In this document: one piece after another, positions 42,889-53,453 of the stretch
Numbering within the stretch: the first letter of the stretch is position 1
Layout: every line of letters begins with the position of its first letter
Source: Enterococcus raffinosus
GTDB taxonomy: Bacteria; Bacillota; Bacilli; Lactobacillales; Enterococcaceae
Direction: 5' to 3'
Assembly (NCBI RefSeq): GCF_001886185.1
Contig: NZ_JXLA01000019.1
Location: 1 to 64,000 of the forward strand
Length of the DNA: 64,000 bases
Program-made: the position numbers and the translations under genes
Notes under the pieces: model-generated
The model's input: only the letters and a program-made list of their open reading frames with translations
The model's database searches: none
Told to the model about the DNA's origin: nothing

Positions 42889-42940
42889 AAGAATCATGAA
42901 AACAATAGCGGACTTGAAGGGCTTTGCTTTCATGATTTTT
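42889..42940 (+). terminator. Possible terminator after the repair pair
   Basis: ATCATGAAA and TTTCATGAT form a nine-base stem with a 28-base loop and a following T-run. Confidence 0.45.
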
Positions 42941-42984
42941 CGCTTCTGCTTTATAATAGAGGCATTAGGAAGCGAGTGAATCAA

Positions 42985-43941
42985 ATGGAAGAGAAAAAGA
43001 CGCAGGGATCGATGGCGGTACTGGCGGCCTTATTGGCCAATGTGTTAGTGGCTGTTAGTAAATTTGTCGGTTACATGCTTAGCGGCAGTGCCGCGATGAT
43101 GAATGAAAGTATCCACAGTGTAGTGGATTGCAGCAATCAAATTTTACTATTATTTGGTGATCGTCGTGCTGCTCGCGGTCAAAGTGAGCTGCATCAGTTT
43201 GGTGAAGGCCGAGCCAAGTATTTTTTTAGCACGATTGTTGCCACCATGTTGTTCTTTGGCGGGGGCGCACTAGGTATCTGGGAAGCAGTGGAAAAATTAT
43301 TCCATCCCAGCCATGAGGTTGCCAATCCTCTAATCGTATTAGCGATTTTAGTCTTTGGTATCTTAGTAGAAGGAAGCTCGTTGCGGATAGCGATCAAGGA
43401 AATTCATGAACTGAACACAGAGAAGCTGCCATTATTCAAGTTTCTGCACGAAAGCCGTCACAGCGAAATTCTGATTATTTTCACAGAGGATTTTTGTGCG
43501 GTGATTGGTTTAGTGTTGGCAATTATCGGAACCGTATTGACGATGGTTACTGGAAACCCGATGTTCGATGCCTTGAGCGGATTGTTGATTGGGATGATGC
43601 TGATGTTTGCTTCAATCTTTTTAGCACGAGAATTTTACAGTCTAATCATTGGCGAGAGCGTCTCAAAGAACGATCTGATAAAAATTCAAGATGCGTTTAA
43701 ACGAGATGAAGTGAAAAAGGTCATCGATATCAAAACCGTTCATTTAGGTCCAACGGAAGTCATGATCGCTGCGAAAATTGACATTGCGGATTCCTATGAA
43801 GGCGTCAGCTACGATGTGGTTAACCAAATCGAACGCGTCATTCGCAGGGCATTACCGGATAAAAAGGCCTATATTTATATCGAAACCGACGAGTTTGATC
43901 CAGAATACGATCAGAAACGTCAACAACAATCGGACACATAA
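42985..43941 (+). CDS. Cation diffusion facilitator transporter
   Basis: This 318-residue CDF protein has six hydrophobic segments (about 15-215), the metal-site motif IHSVVDCSNQ in segment 2, and a C-terminal cytoplasmic domain. It exports Zn, Fe, Co or related divalent metals by proton exchange; the metal is not predictable. ATG 42985 is preferred over GTG 42976. A hairpin and the dispersed repeat follow. Confidence 0.85.
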   Translation: MEEKKTQGSMAVLAALLANVLVAVSKFVGYMLSGSAAMMNESIHSVVDCSNQILLLFGDRRAARGQSELHQFGEGRAKYFFSTIVATMLFFGGGALGIWEAVEKLFHPSHEVANPLIVLAILVFGILVEGSSLRIAIKEIHELNTEKLPLFKFLHESRHSEILIIFTEDFCAVIGLVLAIIGTVLTMVTGNPMFDALSGLLIGMMLMFASIFLAREFYSLIIGESVSKNDLIKIQDAFKRDEVKKVIDIKTVHLGPTEVMIAAKIDIADSYEGVSYDVVNQIERVIRRALPDKKAYIYIETDEFDPEYDQKRQQQSDT

Positions 43942-43960
43942 ACCCGTGTGCCCGATTTTT
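43933..43960 (+). terminator. Terminator after the CDF gene
   Basis: GGACAC pairs with GTGTGCC (one bulge), followed by a run of T. The dispersed-repeat R arm begins immediately after. Confidence 0.55.
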
Positions 43961-44136
43961 TGCCAGTTCCACTTTTCGCAGTTATTTAAAAGTTGATAAC
44001 AGAAACAATTGTTAGAGTGAGCTATAGTGACAAGATGTTTAGTGGAATGGTATGCGTACGAAAATAGCAAACATTTTTCTGGGTTGTAGAAAAATGATTT
44101 CCTCAAACCGAGCTAGCTGCCAATTCGTTTTTCGCC
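43961..44136. repeat. Dispersed alternating inverted-repeat element, locus 1
   Basis: R arm (43961-43983, TGCCAGTTCCACTTTTCGCA), L arm 77 bases further (44038-44056, TTTAGTGGAATGGTATGCG), and a diverged R arm 80 bases after that (44118-44136). A CATTTTTC/GAAAAATG hairpin lies between L and R. L is close to the reverse complement of R. Confidence 0.78.
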
Positions 44137-44210
44137 TTTGCATCATTTTTGGCAATTCACTGTCCTATAGAAATTTACCTGCATTATTTATTTGAAGGAA
44201 GGGATATCAA

Positions 44211-46010
44211 ATGTCATCGCTGCGTTTTTTCTTTACTTACTCAAGAGAATTTTTGCGTCATTGGGGCAGTTACATTCTTTTGATTGTTGGCACCAATATC
44301 GTATTAGAAATGTTGGTGATTCCGTGTGTTCAATTTTCAATTGCCTTCATTTTAAAACAAGGAAATATACCTTATGTATCTAGCACTAATATTTTAACGA
44401 TTTTAACGAAACATCCGGGAGTTTTAGCCGGTTTACTAGTTTTGCTAGCCATCGTGTTAACTTTGGTTTTTCTGCAATTTACGTTTCAGCTATTCAGCAT
44501 CAAAAGTATTCAAACAAAGGAAGACCGTTCGTTATGGGCACTGTTTAAGCAATCAGTCTATCACATGCGTCATTTACGGCCGGCCACTTTCTTTTTCTTT
44601 CTCTTTTATTTTGTACTGATCCTGCCTTTTGCCAACGCCATTTTCCGGACCCCTTTATTAAGCAAAGTGACGATCCCAGTATTTATTTTAGATTATTTAA
44701 GTGAAAACCTATTGTTTCTTCTGTTATTGATTCTTGCCTCTATTGTGGTGTCATATATCGGAATTCGACTGTTGTTTGTTCTGCCGTTAATGATTTTTTC
44801 TGATGAACCGCCGAAACAAGCGGTTGAAAAGAGTCTGGCGTTGACCCATCACCGATACTGGCATTATGCTTGGCGTATATTTATTTTGACCGTATTTTTA
44901 ACCATTGTTTCGTACCTCGGCTACGGTCTAAGCTATGGTCTACAGGTCGTTTTGGATTTGTTGCCTAAACCATTTCCTGCAATCGGTGCGATGATCACAC
45001 TAACGAGTATCCAGCTTTTCAGTCAATTGATGCTGGCATGGGCGACGGTGCTGTATTTTAGTGTCTTGGTTCAAAAGTTTTATCCACTGGTGATTAGCGG
45101 CGAGCGTCCGTTACGTTTGATCCGTCCAAGCTTGTGGACACGTATCGCAGCCGCCATTTTGTTTGTCTTTTTAGGTGGGACAACGTTGCTAAGCAATGTG
45201 TTGTATCTGACAGGGTTGGCGGATTCCATTCCTTTAACGATCTCTCATCGGGGAGTAGACAACGGCAACGGGGTACAGAATACGATTCCGGCAATGGCCG
45301 CGACCATTAAAGAAAAGCCCGATTATATCGAGATGGACGTTCAAGAAACCAAAGATCATCAATTTGTCGTCTTTCATGATAAAAACTTCCGGAAGTTGAC
45401 TGGGCGTGACAAAACCACCCATGACCTGACACTGAGTGAGGCTCAAGACCTGCAAGCTGTGGAAAATGGACATGTAGCACCGATTGCGAGCTTTGATGAT
45501 TATTTAGCCTTTGCCAATGAACATCAGCAAAAACTATTGATTGAGATCAAAACCAATTCGTCAGATTCTAAAGAGATGGTGGAGAACTTTATTGAAAAGT
45601 ATCAACAGAATATTTTGACCCATCATCACCGGATTCATTCGTTGGATTATGACGTAGTGACTGAATTGAAGGAGAAGGCACCAAAGTTGTATGTCAGTTA
45701 TGTCTTGCCTTATAATTTAGTATTCCCCCAGACACCAGCAAATGCTTATACAATGGAAGAAACAACCTTGACAGGGGATTTTGTTCAACGGGCGCATCAA
45801 GAAGATAAGGATGTTTATGCTTGGACAGTCAATGATGCCGATTCGATGGATCGAATGATCTCACTAAATGTGAATGGCATTGTGACAGATGATCTTAAAA
45901 CGCTGCAGAAACAGATTAAAACGTATGAGGAGAGTCCTTCTTATGCAAAACGTATTGAGATGTATATCAACCGTTTGCCAGCTTTGGATGAACGAATCAG
46001 CGAGAATTAA
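44211..46010 (+). CDS. Membrane glycerophosphodiester phosphodiesterase
   Basis: This 599-residue protein has an N-terminal domain of about eight membrane segments (1-335) and a C-terminal GDPD domain (about 343-580). The GDPD domain has SHRG, the ExD pair in IEMDVQ, and FHDKN motifs. It hydrolyses glycerophosphodiesters to glycerol-3-phosphate; membrane forms are linked to lipid or teichoic acid turnover. AAGGAAGG precedes the start. Transcribed after the locus-1 repeat. Confidence 0.9.
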   Translation: MSSLRFFFTYSREFLRHWGSYILLIVGTNIVLEMLVIPCVQFSIAFILKQGNIPYVSSTNILTILTKHPGVLAGLLVLLAIVLTLVFLQFTFQLFSIKSIQTKEDRSLWALFKQSVYHMRHLRPATFFFFLFYFVLILPFANAIFRTPLLSKVTIPVFILDYLSENLLFLLLLILASIVVSYIGIRLLFVLPLMIFSDEPPKQAVEKSLALTHHRYWHYAWRIFILTVFLTIVSYLGYGLSYGLQVVLDLLPKPFPAIGAMITLTSIQLFSQLMLAWATVLYFSVLVQKFYPLVISGERPLRLIRPSLWTRIAAAILFVFLGGTTLLSNVLYLTGLADSIPLTISHRGVDNGNGVQNTIPAMAATIKEKPDYIEMDVQETKDHQFVVFHDKNFRKLTGRDKTTHDLTLSEAQDLQAVENGHVAPIASFDDYLAFANEHQQKLLIEIKTNSSDSKEMVENFIEKYQQNILTHHHRIHSLDYDVVTELKEKAPKLYVSYVLPYNLVFPQTPANAYTMEETTLTGDFVQRAHQEDKDVYAWTVNDADSMDRMISLNVNGIVTDDLKTLQKQIKTYEESPSYAKRIEMYINRLPALDERISEN

Positions 46011-46120
46011 AATAAAGCGAAAAAAATTCATTAAATTTCCATAGAGTTTTCGTAAAAGATTTTCGAACAGAAGCGTGCTCTATGGTAGAATAGCTATATA
46101 TTTCACAAAGGATGTCCGCT

Positions 46121-46155
46121 TATTTATTTCGCACGTTTCTTGCGAAATAAATAAC
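46121..46155 (+). promoter_or_regulatory. Perfect 14-bp leader hairpin before dut
   Basis: TTATTTATTTCGCA and its exact complement TGCGAAATAAATAA flank a seven-base loop. No T-run follows, so it is not a terminator. It lies 46 bases before the dut start. Confidence 0.75.
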
Positions 46156-46201
46156 TGGGCAGACGAGCCAAATCAGGCACAAAGAACTAAAGGAGATTAC
46201 A

Positions 46202-46708
46202 ATGAGAAAACGTGGTTTTGAAGTAACAGCAGCTTACCAGGATAAACAAATCAACTTGCCAAAACGGGCGACAAAAAATGCGGCAGGCTATGATTTTGAG
46301 GCTGCAGAGGATATCGTGATTCCAGCGATTTGGAAACAAGTCATTCAGCATTTTACAAAAGGATCTGAGGTATCTGAAAAAATTGTTAAACCCGTATTGG
46401 TTCCTACAGGGATCAAAGCCTATATGGGACAAGATGAATACTTACAGCTGGCAAACCGTTCCAGCAATCCATTGAAGCGTTTCTTGACGCTAAGCAATGG
46501 GGTTGGAGTGATTGACAGCGATTATTATAATAACCCGGACAACGAAGGGCATATTATGTTCCAGTTTTCAAATTTTGGTTTGACAGACGTACAAATCAAA
46601 AAAGGCGAACGGATCGGTCAAGGGATATTCCTGCCGTTTCTAAAAGCCGATAATGATGTGGCCGAAGCGGAGCGAACAGGCGGCTTTGGTTCATCCGATC
46701 AGAAATAA
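46202..46708 (+). CDS. dut: dUTP diphosphatase
   Basis: This 168-residue dUTPase shows the five family motifs in order: AGYDFEAAED (28-37), RSSNP, GVGVIDSDYYNN, KGERIGQGIF, and a C-terminal GGFGSSDQ. It hydrolyses dUTP to dUMP and keeps uracil out of DNA. AAGGAG precedes the start. Next to radA, as is usual in enterococci and other low-GC Gram-positive bacteria. Confidence 0.95.
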   Translation: MRKRGFEVTAAYQDKQINLPKRATKNAAGYDFEAAEDIVIPAIWKQVIQHFTKGSEVSEKIVKPVLVPTGIKAYMGQDEYLQLANRSSNPLKRFLTLSNGVGVIDSDYYNNPDNEGHIMFQFSNFGLTDVQIKKGERIGQGIFLPFLKADNDVAEAERTGGFGSSDQK

Positions 46709-46738
46709 CGAATCAATTAAATGAGTGAGGCGAAGGGT

Positions 46739-48112
46739 TTGGCAAAAAAATCCAAGACACAATTTATCTGCCAAGAATGTGGTTATGTTTCGCCTAAGTA
46801 TTTAGGGCGTTGTCCTAACTGCGGAAATTGGAACACGATGGTAGAGGAGATTGAGCAAAATCATCCCGAAGATCGACGCAACCGTGTCAGTTTAACCGGA
46901 GAGCGTGCGACACCTACCAAATTAAAGGATGTCGTCTTCAAAAAGGAAACGCGCGTTCAGACAGAATTAGCTGAATTGAATCGCGTTCTTGGCGGCGGAG
47001 TGGTTCCAGGTTCATTGGTATTAATCGGTGGGGACCCAGGTATTGGGAAATCCACCTTACTATTGCAAGTATCCCATCAATTAGCGGCAACCGGCGGCAC
47101 AGTTTTGTATGTTTCTGGAGAAGAAAGTGCGCAGCAGATAAAATTGCGTGCGGAGCGCCTGGGATCAAGTGAGACAGATTTTTATTTATATGCGGAAACA
47201 GACATGGGAGAAATCAGCCGAACGATTGAAAATCTGAAGCCGGATTATGTGATCATCGACTCGATCCAAACCATGACACAACCAGATATCACTAGTGTAG
47301 CGGGCTCGGTCAGCCAGGTTCGGGAGACCACCGCAGAGCTATTGAAGCTGGCGAAGACGAACGGCATTGCGATTTTTATCGTAGGTCATGTGACCAAAGA
47401 GGGAAATATCGCAGGTCCGCGAATGCTGGAGCATATGGTGGACACTGTTTTATACTTTGAAGGCGAGAAGCATCACAGCTTTCGAATCTTACGAGCGGTA
47501 AAAAATCGTTTCGGTTCCACTAATGAAATCGGAATTTTCGAGATGAGAGAACGGGGGCTGGTCGAAGTGGCCAATCCTTCACAGGTTTTCCTAGAGGAAC
47601 GCCTAGAAGGGGCGACCGGATCAGCAATCGTGGTTGCCATGGAAGGCAGCCGTCCGATACTGGTTGAGATACAGGCATTGGTAACCCCCACTGTTTTCGG
47701 CAACGCGAAGCGCACAACGACCGGCCTAGATTTCAACCGTGTTTCTTTGATCATGGCTGTTTTGGAAAAACGCGCCGGGTTGCTGCTGCAAAATCAAGAT
47801 GCCTACTTAAAAGCGGCAGGCGGGGTAAAATTAAATGAACCGGCCATTGATTTAGCGGTGGCTGTGGCGATTGCCTCCAGCTACAAAGAAAATGGCACGG
47901 AAGCCACCGAATGCTTTATCGGTGAAATTGGTTTGACGGGTGAAATTCGTCGGGTCAATAGCATTGAGCAGCGGGTGAAAGAAGCTAGCAAATTGGGCTT
48001 CAAAAAAATCTATCTGCCTAAGAACAATATGGGCGATTGGAAACCGCCAAAAGGAATCGAATTGGTTCCTGTGGCAACCTTAGGGGAAACCTTAAGAAAA
48101 GTATTTCGTTAA
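46739..48112 (+). CDS. radA: DNA repair protein RadA
   Basis: This 457-residue protein has an N-terminal zinc finger (C11, C14, C25, C28), Walker [11 protein letters not shown], the KNRFG motif and a Lon-like C-terminal domain. It processes recombination intermediates. I choose TTG 46739 because it gives the canonical [12 protein letters not shown] start and has GAGG at proper distance; ATG 46721 has no ribosome binding site. Confidence 0.95.
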   Translation: MAKKSKTQFICQECGYVSPKYLGRCPNCGNWNTMVEEIEQNHPEDRRNRVSLTGERATPTKLKDVVFKKETRVQTELAELNRVLGGGVVPGSLVLIGGDPGIGKSTLLLQVSHQLAATGGTVLYVSGEESAQQIKLRAERLGSSETDFYLYAETDMGEISRTIENLKPDYVIIDSIQTMTQPDITSVAGSVSQVRETTAELLKLAKTNGIAIFIVGHVTKEGNIAGPRMLEHMVDTVLYFEGEKHHSFRILRAVKNRFGSTNEIGIFEMRERGLVEVANPSQVFLEERLEGATGSAIVVAMEGSRPILVEIQALVTPTVFGNAKRTTTGLDFNRVSLIMAVLEKRAGLLLQNQDAYLKAAGGVKLNEPAIDLAVAVAIASSYKENGTEATECFIGEIGLTGEIRRVNSIEQRVKEASKLGFKKIYLPKNNMGDWKPPKGIELVPVATLGETLRKVFR

Positions 48113-48121
48113 TAAGCGGCA

Positions 48122-48150
48122 GTGCCGGAGAGATTTTCCGGCACGCCCTT
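48122..48150 (+). terminator. Terminator-like hairpin after radA
   Basis: GTGCCGGA pairs with TCCGGCAC; the T-run is weak. Confidence 0.5.
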
Positions 48151-48189
48151 TATTCAAAAAAATAACTATTAGAATTTAGGAGGGATGGC

Positions 48190-49344
48190 ATGCAGAAACG
48201 TGTGTTGACAGTAATCGTTTTACTCGTTGGAATTAGTTTAGGAATTACTTTCCTGCCCATAGCGTGGACAGCGGTTGGTTATGCAGACAACATGTGGTTG
48301 AATAATTCACTAACGAATGGCCTGATCGGTGCAATTATTTTTTATATTATTTCTTTGGCTATCGTGGAACCAATCACAGTTGGTGTAAAAAGAATTGAAA
48401 AACAATTAAATGAATTGAGCTTAACGTATATCTTATTTGGAGTGGTAGGTGCGATCCTTGGATTGACCCTTGGATTGATCGGGACGACGCCTTTGTACCA
48501 GATTCCGATCCCGTTCATTAACAGCGGCTTGCCGATTTTGATCATGCTGTTATTGGGTTATCTAGGCTTTCGGATGGGAACGACGCGGATCGATGAATTG
48601 AAAAAATTCTTCAGCGGCCGAAGCAAAAAATCTGAAACAAATGAAGGCGAAGTTTTAGAACGTAAAGCCGATGATCATTTCCATAAATATAAAATTTTGG
48701 ATACTAGTGTCATCATTGACGGAAGAATTTATGATATTGCGAAAACCGGCTTTTTAGAAGGCGTTTTGATGATCCCGAATTTTGTCCTCTATGAATTGCA
48801 ATACATTGCCGATTCTGGTGACAGCTTGAAGCGTGTACGGGGACGCCGCGGGTTGGACATTTTAAACTCATTGCAAAAAGAAGAAGGCATCGCTGTTGAA
48901 ATGTATGATGGAGATTTCGAAGATATCAGCGAAGTCGACAGTAAATTGATCAAATTGGCTAAATTGCTGGATGGCGTGATCGTAACAAATGACTATAACT
49001 TGAACAAAGTTTCTGAATTCCAAAATGTCGCAGTCTTGAATATCAACGCGTTGGCAAATGCTGTGAAGCCTGTAGTGATCCCAGGTGAGAACATGAATGT
49101 CTTGGTTGTGAAGGCTGGAACGGAACGTCAGCAAGGGGTCGCGTATCTGGATGACGGTACAATGGTCGTTGTTGAAGATGGACAGCATTATATGAATGAA
49201 CACATAGAAGTCGTTGTAACAAGTGCTCTGCAAACAGCGGCTGGACGGATGATCTTTGCGAAGCCCGCACATTCAAGCCGTAACATCAAGGACGATTCAC
49301 CAGAGAAAAAGTTAGATTACACTCATGATAAGGGTGGAAAATAA
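48190..49344 (+). CDS. PIN/TRAM domain membrane protein (YacL-like)
   Basis: This 384-residue protein has four N-terminal membrane segments (about 5-120), a PIN nuclease-like domain (about 170-285, LDTSVIIDGRIYDIA and the acidic residues D/E/D), and a TRAM RNA-binding domain near 290-345. It is placed between radA and gltX, as in Bacillus (yacL). Nuclease activity is expected but unproven. Confidence 0.9.
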   Translation: MQKRVLTVIVLLVGISLGITFLPIAWTAVGYADNMWLNNSLTNGLIGAIIFYIISLAIVEPITVGVKRIEKQLNELSLTYILFGVVGAILGLTLGLIGTTPLYQIPIPFINSGLPILIMLLLGYLGFRMGTTRIDELKKFFSGRSKKSETNEGEVLERKADDHFHKYKILDTSVIIDGRIYDIAKTGFLEGVLMIPNFVLYELQYIADSGDSLKRVRGRRGLDILNSLQKEEGIAVEMYDGDFEDISEVDSKLIKLAKLLDGVIVTNDYNLNKVSEFQNVAVLNINALANAVKPVVIPGENMNVLVVKAGTERQQGVAYLDDGTMVVVEDGQHYMNEHIEVVVTSALQTAAGRMIFAKPAHSSRNIKDDSPEKKLDYTHDKGGK

Positions 49345-49441
49345 GAGTGCAGCTTTACTAAACAATGGATTGATTGTACAATTTGTGTTGAGTAGCAAAT
49401 GTTTTTCATTTGTTAAATAAGCGGGAAAGAGGAACTACTAT

Positions 49442-50899
49442 ATGTCGAAAATTCGTGTGCGCTACGCACCAAGTCCAACAGGACACTTACACATCGGAAA
49501 CGCCCGAACAGCATTGTTCAATTATCTATTTGCTCGCCACAATGATGGAGAATTCATCATTCGAATCGAGGACACCGATTTAAAAAGAAATATCGAAGGC
49601 GGCGAAAAAAGCCAGCTGGAAAACTTAGCTTGGCTTGGAATCGACTGGGACGAATCACCAGAAAATCCTGGGAAATACGGCCCTTACCGTCAATCTGAAC
49701 GACGCGATGTTTATCAACCGTTAATTGATCAATTATTAATGAGTAACTTAGCCTACAAATGCTACTGCACATCTGAGGAATTGGAAGCAGAGCGTGAAGC
49801 GCAGCGTGCTCGCGGCGAGATGCCTCATTATTCAGGTAAATGTGCCAACTTAACACCTGAAGAGCAAGCAGAAAAAGAAGCACAAGGGCTAGAGCCAGTG
49901 ATTCGTTTCCGCGTTCCTCGCAATACGAGCTTCACGTTTGACGATATGGTCAAAGGAGAAATCAGCTTTGAATCTGACAATGTCGGCGGCGATTTCATCA
50001 TTCAAAAACGTGACGGTATGCCGACGTATAATTTTGCGGTTGCAGTAGATGATCACCTGATGAAAATCACGCATGTTTTACGCGGAGATGATCATATCGC
50101 CAATACACCGAAACAATTGATGATCTATGATGCCTTTGGTTGGCCTCGTCCAACATTCGGTCATATGACGTTGATCATTAATACAGAAACAGGCAAGAAA
50201 TTAAGTAAACGGGATGAAAGCATTCTGCAATTTATCGAACAATACCGTGAATTAGGCTATCTGCCAGAAGCGATGTTCAACTTTATCGCGTTACTTGGCT
50301 GGTCACCAGTGGGCGAAGACGAAATCTTCCCGCAGGATGAATTGATCAAGATTTTCGATACGGAACGCTTGAGTAAATCACCTGCAGCCTTTGATCAAAA
50401 GAAATTAGAATGGGTCAATAACCATTACATCAAAGCGATGGATTTGGATAAATTAACAGACTTGTGCTTGCCTTATTTGATCAAGGCTGGTAAAGTCGAA
50501 GAAAATCCAACACCAGAACACAAAGCTTGGGTGAAACGTGTAGTCAGCTTGTATCAACCACAAATGAGCTATGCGGCGGAAATCACAGAGGTTTCTAGCT
50601 TATTCTTCCAAGACCATTTAGAGCTTGATGATGCTGCGAAAGAAGTTTTATCAGGCGAAGGCGTACCGACTGTATTAGCAGCCTTCAAGGCACAGCTAGA
50701 AGGATTAGAAACGGTAGATGCTGCAAGTGTTTTAGCAGCAATCAAGGCGGTCCAAAAAGAAACGGGTATCAAAGGGAAAAATCTATGGATGCCAATCCGG
50801 GTCGCAGTCAGCGGCATGGTTCATGGCCCAGAATTACCAGAAACCGTTGAATTATTAGGCAAAGAAAAAGCCTTAGCACATTTAGATCAAGTAATGTAA
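49442..50899 (+). CDS. gltX: Glutamyl-tRNA synthetase
   Basis: This 485-residue class I synthetase has the HIGH-type motif HLHIGNAR (residues 15-22) and the KMSKS-type motif KLSKRDES. It is probably non-discriminating for tRNA-Gln, as in related Firmicutes (family knowledge). The next transcribed element is a cysteine T-box. Confidence 0.96.
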   Translation: MSKIRVRYAPSPTGHLHIGNARTALFNYLFARHNDGEFIIRIEDTDLKRNIEGGEKSQLENLAWLGIDWDESPENPGKYGPYRQSERRDVYQPLIDQLLMSNLAYKCYCTSEELEAEREAQRARGEMPHYSGKCANLTPEEQAEKEAQGLEPVIRFRVPRNTSFTFDDMVKGEISFESDNVGGDFIIQKRDGMPTYNFAVAVDDHLMKITHVLRGDDHIANTPKQLMIYDAFGWPRPTFGHMTLIINTETGKKLSKRDESILQFIEQYRELGYLPEAMFNFIALLGWSPVGEDEIFPQDELIKIFDTERLSKSPAAFDQKKLEWVNNHYIKAMDLDKLTDLCLPYLIKAGKVEENPTPEHKAWVKRVVSLYQPQMSYAAEITEVSSLFFQDHLELDDAAKEVLSGEGVPTVLAAFKAQLEGLETVDAASVLAAIKAVQKETGIKGKNLWMPIRVAVSGMVHGPELPETVELLGKEKALAHLDQVM

Positions 50900-50904
50900 A
50901 CACA

Positions 50905-51117
50905 TAGAAGAGAAGAAGTAGCAAGCGACGATTTTTCAGAGAGACTGCGGGAGGTGGAAGCAGTCAAATCAACACTTGCGAAATGCATCTCCGAGTGGCC
51001 TTGGCGATACGTAGCCAAGGACGGTTCACAGACGTTACCTGTTTCAAGGCATCATTGCAAACAAAAGTGGGACCACGTAGAAGCGTCTTTTGAGGAAACT
51101 CAAAAGACGCTTTTTTG
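50905..51117 (+). ncRNA. T-box riboswitch, cysteine-specific
   Basis: The leader has the T-box features: AGAGAG and GGTGGAAG in stem I, a specifier loop whose codon is UGC (50984-50986, Cys), the core AAGTGGGACCACG (51065-51077), and a perfect terminator stem AAGCGTCTTTTGAG/CTCAAAAGACGCTT (51081-51112) with a U-run. Uncharged tRNA-Cys should stabilise the antiterminator and allow cysE-cysS transcription. Confidence 0.9.
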
Positions 51118-51403
51118 CGAGTTACACTTTTCGCAGTTCTATAGTGTACAAGAAATTAAATAAGATTTCTTGACTAATCTGAGAATGAGATGTTTAGCGG
51201 AATCGTATGCGAGGCAACGATAAAATCCTTTTTCTGTTTTTTGGAAAAAGGATGTCATCCAAAAGGTGCTAGCTGCCAGTTCCACTTCTTGCTTTAGCAA
51301 GTTAGTGGAATGGTATGCGTAATGAGCATCAAACGAACTTTTTGCATTTTGAAAAAGTTGATACTTAAAAACAAATTAGCTGCGAGTTACGCTTTTCGCA
51401 GTA
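51116..51403. repeat. Dispersed alternating inverted-repeat element, locus 2
   Basis: Arms R (51116-51138), L (51193-51211), R (51274-51292), L (51301-51319) and R (51381-51403). R-L spacing is 77 and L-R spacing is 81 and 80 bases, matching locus 1; one R-L interval is shortened to 27. Hairpins: CAAGAAAT/ATTTCTTG, ATCCTTTTTC/GAAAAAGGAT and AACTTTTT/AAAAAGTT. It begins right at the T-box terminator U-run. Confidence 0.78.
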
Positions 51404-51460
51404 TAGGCAGCTAACTAATGAAAACGAAGAAAGTCAGTAAACTTGAACAAAATGAAAAAG

Positions 51461-51492
51461 TTGTCAGAGTTCGATAGAATGGATTCTGACAA
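51461..51492 (+). other. Hairpin upstream of cysE
   Basis: TTGTCAGA and TCTGACAA form a perfect eight-base stem before the cysE ribosome binding site. Purpose unknown; it may be an operator or mRNA hairpin. Confidence 0.4.
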
Positions 51493-51517
51493 TAGGAAAA
51501 TAAAGGAGTTGAGGTAA

Positions 51518-52051
51518 ATGGGATGGTGGCAAGAAGCAATCGCAGCGGCGAAACGCAATGATCCGGCAGTCAGAACTGGCGCAGAAGTAGTCCTTACATA
51601 TCCAGGTGTTCACGCATTATTCTTTCATAAGTTCTCGCATTTTCTTTATCGGCACCGTTGGTTTTTATTAGCACGGATTCATTCGCAGTTTTGGCGGTTT
51701 TTAACAGGAATCGAGATTCATCCTGGTGCCAAAATCGCTCCCGGAGTCTTCATTGATCATGGAATGGGTGTAGTGATCGGTGAAACAGCGGAGGTTGAAC
51801 GTGACGTCGTATTATTTCATGGGGTAACATTAGGAGGAACTGGAAAAGATACAGGGAAACGACATCCGACGGTACGTCAGGGAGCGTTTATTTCGGCGAA
51901 CGCACAGATATTAGGTCCTATAGAGATTGGCGAGCGTGTGAAGATCGGCGCAGGAGCGGTCGTTTTAAAGGATATACCCGCGGACTCGACCGCGGTAGGC
52001 GTTCCGGCAAGAGTAGTTAGAGTAAAAGGGGAGAAGGTTCAACATGATTAA
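51518..52051 (+). CDS. cysE: Serine acetyltransferase
   Basis: This 177-residue enzyme has the short N-terminal helical region and left-handed beta-helix hexapeptide repeats with [16 protein letters not shown] and [16 protein letters not shown], which hold the catalytic His. It makes O-acetylserine for cysteine synthesis. It overlaps cysS by 8 bases. GGAG precedes the start. Regulation: T-box upstream. Confidence 0.93.
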   Translation: MGWWQEAIAAAKRNDPAVRTGAEVVLTYPGVHALFFHKFSHFLYRHRWFLLARIHSQFWRFLTGIEIHPGAKIAPGVFIDHGMGVVIGETAEVERDVVLFHGVTLGGTGKDTGKRHPTVRQGAFISANAQILGPIEIGERVKIGAGAVVLKDIPADSTAVGVPARVVRVKGEKVQHD

Positions 52052-53453
52052 AATACACAATACATTGACACGAGAGAAAGAGATTTTCCAACCAATAGAA
52101 GAAAATAAAGTTCGCATGTATGTTTGCGGACCAACAGTATATAACTATATCCATATTGGAAATGCCCGTAGTTCCATCGCCTTTGATGTGATTCGCCGTT
52201 ATTTTGAGTACCGCGGCTACGAGGTAAACTATGTATCGAATTTTACAGACGTAGATGACAAAATCATCAAAGCGGCGAAAGAATTATCAATCTCAGCGCC
52301 AGAAGTGGCGGATCGTTTCATTGAGGCCTTCAAAGAAGATACTGCTGCGCTAAATGTGAAGCCAGCGACTCTTCATCCGCGCGTCATCAACCATATTCCG
52401 GATATTTTGGCGTTCATCGAAGCGCTGATTGAAAAAGGCTATGCTTACGAAGCTGAAGGCGATGTTTATTATCGAACACGTAAGTTTGAACACTATGGGG
52501 AATTAAGCGATCAATCTATTGATGAGCTGGAGGTTGGCGCGAGTCAACGAACTGGCGCAGAGCAAGCGATCAAAGAGGATCCCTTGGACTTTGCTTTATG
52601 GAAGAGTGCGAAGCCAGATGAGATTTCTTGGCATTCTCCTTGGGGTGAAGGCCGTCCAGGCTGGCATATCGAGTGCTCGGTAATGGCGACCAAGCATTTA
52701 GGTGATACGATTGATATTCATGGCGGTGGTCAGGATTTGGAATTTCCCCATCATGAAAATGAAATTGCTCAAAGTGAAGCGAAAACTGGACAGCGTTTCG
52801 CTAATTATTGGATGCACAATGGGTATGTAACGATTGGAGAAGACGATGCGAAGATGAGCAAGTCTTTAGGAAACTTTGTGACAGTGCATGATTTGGTGAA
52901 AGAAATTGATCCGCAAATTTTGCGTTTCTTCATGGCAACGACGCAATACCGTCGCCCAATCCGCTATAGTGAAGCAACCATGAAGGATGCGCAAGCGAAC
53001 TTACAAAAATTACGAACAGCGTTTGAAAATACGACGTTCCGACAAGAATCAGCAGTCGCGGAATTGGCTGACGATCCGACGAGAATCGCTGAGCTTCAAG
53101 GACTAAAAGATCGCTTCATTGAAGAAATGGATGACGACTTCAATGCGGCTAATGGAATCACCGTCGTTTATGAAGTGGCGAAATGGTTGAATCATTATAG
53201 CGAGCAGGAGCAGGTTTCAGCAGCAGTTCTAACGACAGCATTGGAGGAATTTACGAAGATGTTGGGCGTTTTCGGCATTGTCTTCCAAACGGCAGGTCTA
53301 TTGGACGAAGAGGTTGATCAATTGATTGAAGAACGAAACCAAGCCCGCAAAGACAAAAACTTTGCCCGCAGTGATGAAATTCGTGATCAATTAAAAGAGC
53401 AAGGAATTATTTTAGAAGACACCCCACAAGGCGTCCGTTGGAGACGAGCATAA
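52044..53453 (+). CDS. cysS: Cysteinyl-tRNA synthetase
   Basis: This 469-residue class I synthetase has HIGNARSS (35-42), the zinc-binding cysteine and histidines, and KMSKSLGN. It charges tRNA-Cys, the ligand of the T-box upstream, so cysE-cysS forms a feedback unit. The stop overlaps the mrnC start (TAATG). Confidence 0.96.
   Translation: MIKIHNTLTREKEIFQPIEENKVRMYVCGPTVYNYIHIGNARSSIAFDVIRRYFEYRGYEVNYVSNFTDVDDKIIKAAKELSISAPEVADRFIEAFKEDTAALNVKPATLHPRVINHIPDILAFIEALIEKGYAYEAEGDVYYRTRKFEHYGELSDQSIDELEVGASQRTGAEQAIKEDPLDFALWKSAKPDEISWHSPWGEGRPGWHIECSVMATKHLGDTIDIHGGGQDLEFPHHENEIAQSEAKTGQRFANYWMHNGYVTIGEDDAKMSKSLGNFVTVHDLVKEIDPQILRFFMATTQYRRPIRYSEATMKDAQANLQKLRTAFENTTFRQESAVAELADDPTRIAELQGLKDRFIEEMDDDFNAANGITVVYEVAKWLNHYSEQEQVSAAVLTTALEEFTKMLGVFGIVFQTAGLLDEEVDQLIEERNQARKDKNFARSDEIRDQLKEQGIILEDTPQGVRWRRA

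Noticed and set aside
50954-51163. 69-residue reading frame on the plus strand
   Set aside because: It lies in the cysteine T-box leader, whose conserved RNA elements explain the sequence.
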